Assembly (NCBI GenBank): GCA_023145555.1
Contig: JAGLDO010000207.1
Location: 1-7,739 of the forward strand
Length of the DNA: 7,739 nt
DNA from: Bacteroidales bacterium
GTDB taxonomy: Bacteria; Bacteroidota; Bacteroidia; Bacteroidales; B39-G9
Direction of reading: 5' to 3'
Position 1 is the stretch's first letter; each line of letters opens with the position of its first letter. Below, piece by piece: positions 5,986 through 7,739 of the stretch. The notes under the pieces are model-generated. The model did not search any database. It was not told where the DNA came from and saw nothing but the letters and a program-made list of their open reading frames with translations. Both the position numbers and the translations under genes were made by a program.

Positions 5986-6606
5986 TCAGTTAAACATTAA
6001 TTCTGCAGGTAAAATAGGAGGAAATATCAAATAAATCACAACTTGTGATATTATTGCTGATATTATTATTCCCAAAATAAATAACCACACTGATTTTGAG
6101 CCTTTTAAATTGCTCGATACTCTAAAGGCATTATACATTAATACGATTGTCCATATAATAACTGCGATTGTAATTAAAGTGAATATTACAAATAATGTAA
6201 TATCACTATTTGTAATATTTATCTCATCGCCTAAATTTAAAAATTTCCATATAAAATATTTTGGAACATTTGTAATTGTTGGCGAAAACCCAATTAATGG
6301 CGTTAGGATTAAAGGAATTCGAGCAAATGCCTGAGTTCCTATTAGGTCTATAAAACGAATTGACGATTTTGAAAAAATTATACTAATAATGTATAAAACT
6401 AAACTTATTGATAATAAGTCGATTAATGCTTCTAATAAAAAGACGTAATAAGCAGATGCTCTTCCATAATGTACATTTATAACCCCGTCGAAATGTGTAT
6501 TGGTTAAATAGCATAGCCATGAGCTTAATAAAATTATTAATAAACCAATTACTAATGATTTATATCCTGCTATGTATGTAAATGGATTAAATATTGCTTT
6601 TTTCAT
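5986..6606 (-). CDS. YIP1-family integral membrane protein
   Basis: This 206-aa protein is almost entirely hydrophobic, with about five membrane spans (roughly 16-34, 53-78, 92-109, 135-160 and 174-199). The N-terminal NPFTYIAGYKSLVIGLL block and the hairpin-rich layout resemble bacterial YIP1-domain proteins, whose function is unknown. It has no signal peptidase site and no catalytic motif, and probably sits in the inner membrane. It begins 37 nt after the DUF2089 gene on the same strand and is probably its operon partner. The two genes share the promoter at 6956-6987 and probably end at the stem inside pyrI. The ATG start is supported by the typical short cytoplasmic MKKAIFNPF lead. Family assignment rests on sequence character and the N-terminal block; I would accept a more general polytopic membrane protein call. 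Confidence 0.72.
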   Translation of the reverse strand: MKKAIFNPFTYIAGYKSLVIGLLIILLSSWLCYLTNTHFDGVINVHYGRASAYYVFLLEALIDLLSISLVLYIISIIFSKSSIRFIDLIGTQAFARIPLILTPLIGFSPTITNVPKYFIWKFLNLGDEINITNSDITLFVIFTLITIAVIIWTIVLMYNAFRVSSNLKGSKSVWLFILGIIISAIISQVVIYLIFPPILPAELMFN

Positions 6607-6643
6607 TTTTGTATTTTTTTAATTTATAAAATAGGTTGATTAA

Positions 6644-6919
6644 TTACTTAATTTTAGTTTCAATTTCTTTAATGTCATTAATTATTTCATCTAGCAAGTT
6701 TCGTACTGTAGGATAGCTAAGTTTTAAATGTTTCGACATTTCTTTTAAGCTGCCACTTGATTTAATAAATTCAAGAATAAAATCTTGTTTCTTCTCGTTA
6801 AGTAGAGCAAGAATTGGCATTTCATAGGAACCATCAACAGTAGTTCCACAAGTTTCGCAACTTAAACTTTTTACTTTAAGTTTAGAGTTGCAACTCGGAC
6901 AAGTAGAAGGTAATTTCAT
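6644..6919 (-). CDS. DUF2089-family zinc-ribbon/HTH protein
   Basis: This 91-aa protein is probably a small DNA-binding regulator. Residues 5-26 form a zinc ribbon with two CxxC pairs (C7/C10 and C21/C24). Residues 35-55 are a short helical linker (MPILALLNEKKQDFILEFIK). Residues 57-80 (SLKEMSKHLKLSYPTVRNLL and the following DEII) read as a helix-turn-helix resembling sigma region 4, and the tail is charged and helical. This order matches DUF2089, a family of unknown role annotated as putative regulators. The length is at the short end of the family. It is first in a two-gene minus-strand unit with the YIP1-type membrane protein, and a Bacteroidetes-type promoter lies about 30-40 nt before the ATG. 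It may regulate its own operon, but no operator repeat is evident near the promoter. Confidence 0.8.
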   Translation of the reverse strand: MKLPSTCPSCNSKLKVKSLSCETCGTTVDGSYEMPILALLNEKKQDFILEFIKSSGSLKEMSKHLKLSYPTVRNLLDEIINDIKEIETKIK

Positions 6920-6955
6920 TTTTAATAATATTAAATTAATAATTTATTTCTTTTG

Positions 6956-6987
6956 CAAGAATACAATATTGTTTAATATAATACAAA
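6956..6987 (-). promoter_or_regulatory. Bacteroidetes-type promoter for the DUF2089-YIP1 operon
   Basis: On the minus strand a TTTG box (complement of 6984-6987) is followed after exactly 20 nt by TATTCTTG (complement of 6956-6963). The second box has one mismatch to the Bacteroidetes -7 consensus TAnnTTTG. Box order and the 19-21 nt spacing fit the primary sigma factor of this phylum. Transcription would start near 6950, leaving a leader of about 30 nt before the start codon at 6919. Confidence 0.55.
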
Positions 6988-7184
6988 TTATTTTTAACAT
7001 TATTAAAAATAAGTTTAATATTATTTATTATTTTTTAAAATAAATTTATGATATATGTATATATTTATATGTATTTAAATTTACGTTTGTATTATGTTTT
7101 AATTGTGAAAGTTATTTATGGCATAAAATTTCTATTTTTAATTTATTATTGATATTTTTAGAAATAATAAATTTTGTAATACAC

Positions 7185-7661
7185 ATGCGAGAAATTTTAA
7201 ATCCTTTTACCAAAGATGCTGACTATAATTGTTTTGGTTGTTCACCCAAAAACAAAAACGGATTAAAGCTTAAATTTTTTGAAGATGGCGATTATGTTAT
7301 ATCGTCATGGGAACCTGTTGATTATTTGCAGGGATATAAAAACGTTGTGCATGGAGGAATACAAACAACTCTGCTTGATGAAATAGCCAGCTGGACAGTT
7401 TATGTGAAAGCTAAAACCGCTGGAGTAACTACAAATATAAATATTAGTTTTAAAAAAACAGTATTTATTAATAAGGGTGCAATAAAGTTAAAATGCAAGC
7501 TGGTTGAAATTAAACGGAATATTGCATTTTTAAGCACAGAATTATTTAACTCAGATGGGGTGCTTTGTACAAAAGCAGAAATTCAATATTATTTATTTAA
7601 ACCTGAAATAGCGAAATCGAAAATGTTGTACCCCGGCTATGAATTTTTTTTTAATAATTAA
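7185..7661 (+). CDS. PaaI-family hotdog thioesterase
   Basis: This 158-aa protein has the hotdog fold of PaaI/4HBT-type acyl-CoA thioesterases, which hydrolyse thioesters in the cytoplasm. The N-terminal block CFGCSPKNKNGLKLKF (16-31) is a known signature of one PaaI subgroup. The catalytic segment is VHGGIQTTLLDEIASW (55-70): HGG begins the long central helix, and D65/E66 sit where the family has its acidic residue. Strands follow at about 82-137 (TTNINISFKKTVF to EIQYYLF). The frame is open back to a TTG at 7149. I choose the ATG at 7185 because MREILNPFTKD fits the usual family N-terminus, while the 12 extra residues would be hydrophobic and AT-biased. The acyl substrate cannot be inferred. 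It stands alone on the plus strand, divergent from the DUF2089 operon. Confidence 0.85.
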   Translation: MREILNPFTKDADYNCFGCSPKNKNGLKLKFFEDGDYVISSWEPVDYLQGYKNVVHGGIQTTLLDEIASWTVYVKAKTAGVTTNINISFKKTVFINKGAIKLKCKLVEIKRNIAFLSTELFNSDGVLCTKAEIQYYLFKPEIAKSKMLYPGYEFFFNN

Positions 7662-7739
7662 AAAGTAAAGACAAATTGAAGAGTCGCTAAGCGGTTAACT
7701 TTACAAAAAGACTGAAAAGCTATAAATCTGTACGTCAAT

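Noticed and set aside
6920..7148. A gene or RNA in the divergent spacer between DUF2089 and the thioesterase
   Set aside because: Apart from the DUF2089 promoter it is nearly pure A/T with frequent stops; no structured RNA or second good promoter could be seen.
7149..7184. TTG start adding 12 residues to the thioesterase
   Set aside because: The extension is hydrophobic, AT-driven and absent from the usual family N-terminus; the ATG at 7185 fits better.
7662..7739. Terminator after the thioesterase (GTAAAG 7665-7670 with CTTTAC 7699-7704, and CGCTAAGCG at 7685-7693)
   Set aside because: The pair is only 6 bp, the inner palindrome has too small a loop, and no T-run follows; the element may be cut by the window edge.

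Overview
The window is strongly AT-rich chromosomal DNA that looks like a Bacteroidota (Bacteroidetes) genome, most likely an uncultured Bacteroidales/Marinilabiliales-like lineage. Four things point there. The genes lack clear Shine-Dalgarno sequences. At least one promoter has the Bacteroidetes form (TTTG, about 20 nt, TAnnTTTG-like). The class-B aspartate transcarbamoylase is encoded by adjacent pyrB and pyrI. The spacers are full of short GC-richer palindromes of the kind often seen in these genomes. The lineage is an inference from these traits, not from a database match.

Layout. On the minus strand, 67-2291 holds xdhC followed by xdhA: an XdhC-type molybdenum cofactor insertion/maturation factor and the FeS/FAD small subunit of a xanthine dehydrogenase-family enzyme. 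The molybdenum-binding large subunit is not in the window. A 558-nt divergent spacer (2292-2849) has no gene but carries a 15-bp perfect inverted repeat, a looser AT-rich inverted repeat and a 16-nt tandem duplication. On the plus strand, 2850-4328 holds an EamA-type transporter and yigZ, 9 nt apart. A spacer with a nested palindrome built from CTTCCAG/CTGGAAG blocks comes next. Then pyrB-pyrI (4564-5957) encode the catalytic and regulatory chains of aspartate carbamoyltransferase, the first committed step of pyrimidine synthesis. Convergent to these, on the minus strand, a small zinc-ribbon/HTH DUF2089 protein and a YIP1-family membrane protein form a likely two-gene operon (5986-6919). It has a recognisable promoter and a likely intrinsic terminator that lies inside the 3' end of pyrI. 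Last, on the plus strand, is a PaaI-type hotdog thioesterase (7185-7661).

How the genes fit together. xdhC/xdhA serve purine (or related heterocycle) oxidation and pyrBI serve pyrimidine synthesis. EamA/yigZ and the thioesterase are housekeeping or accessory genes with no visible pathway link. All nine genes look intact. No mobile-element gene, CRISPR array, RNA gene or defence gene is visible. The least explained parts are the DUF2089-YIP1 regulator/membrane-protein pair and the spacer palindromes. I see no convincing sign of a wholly new system.
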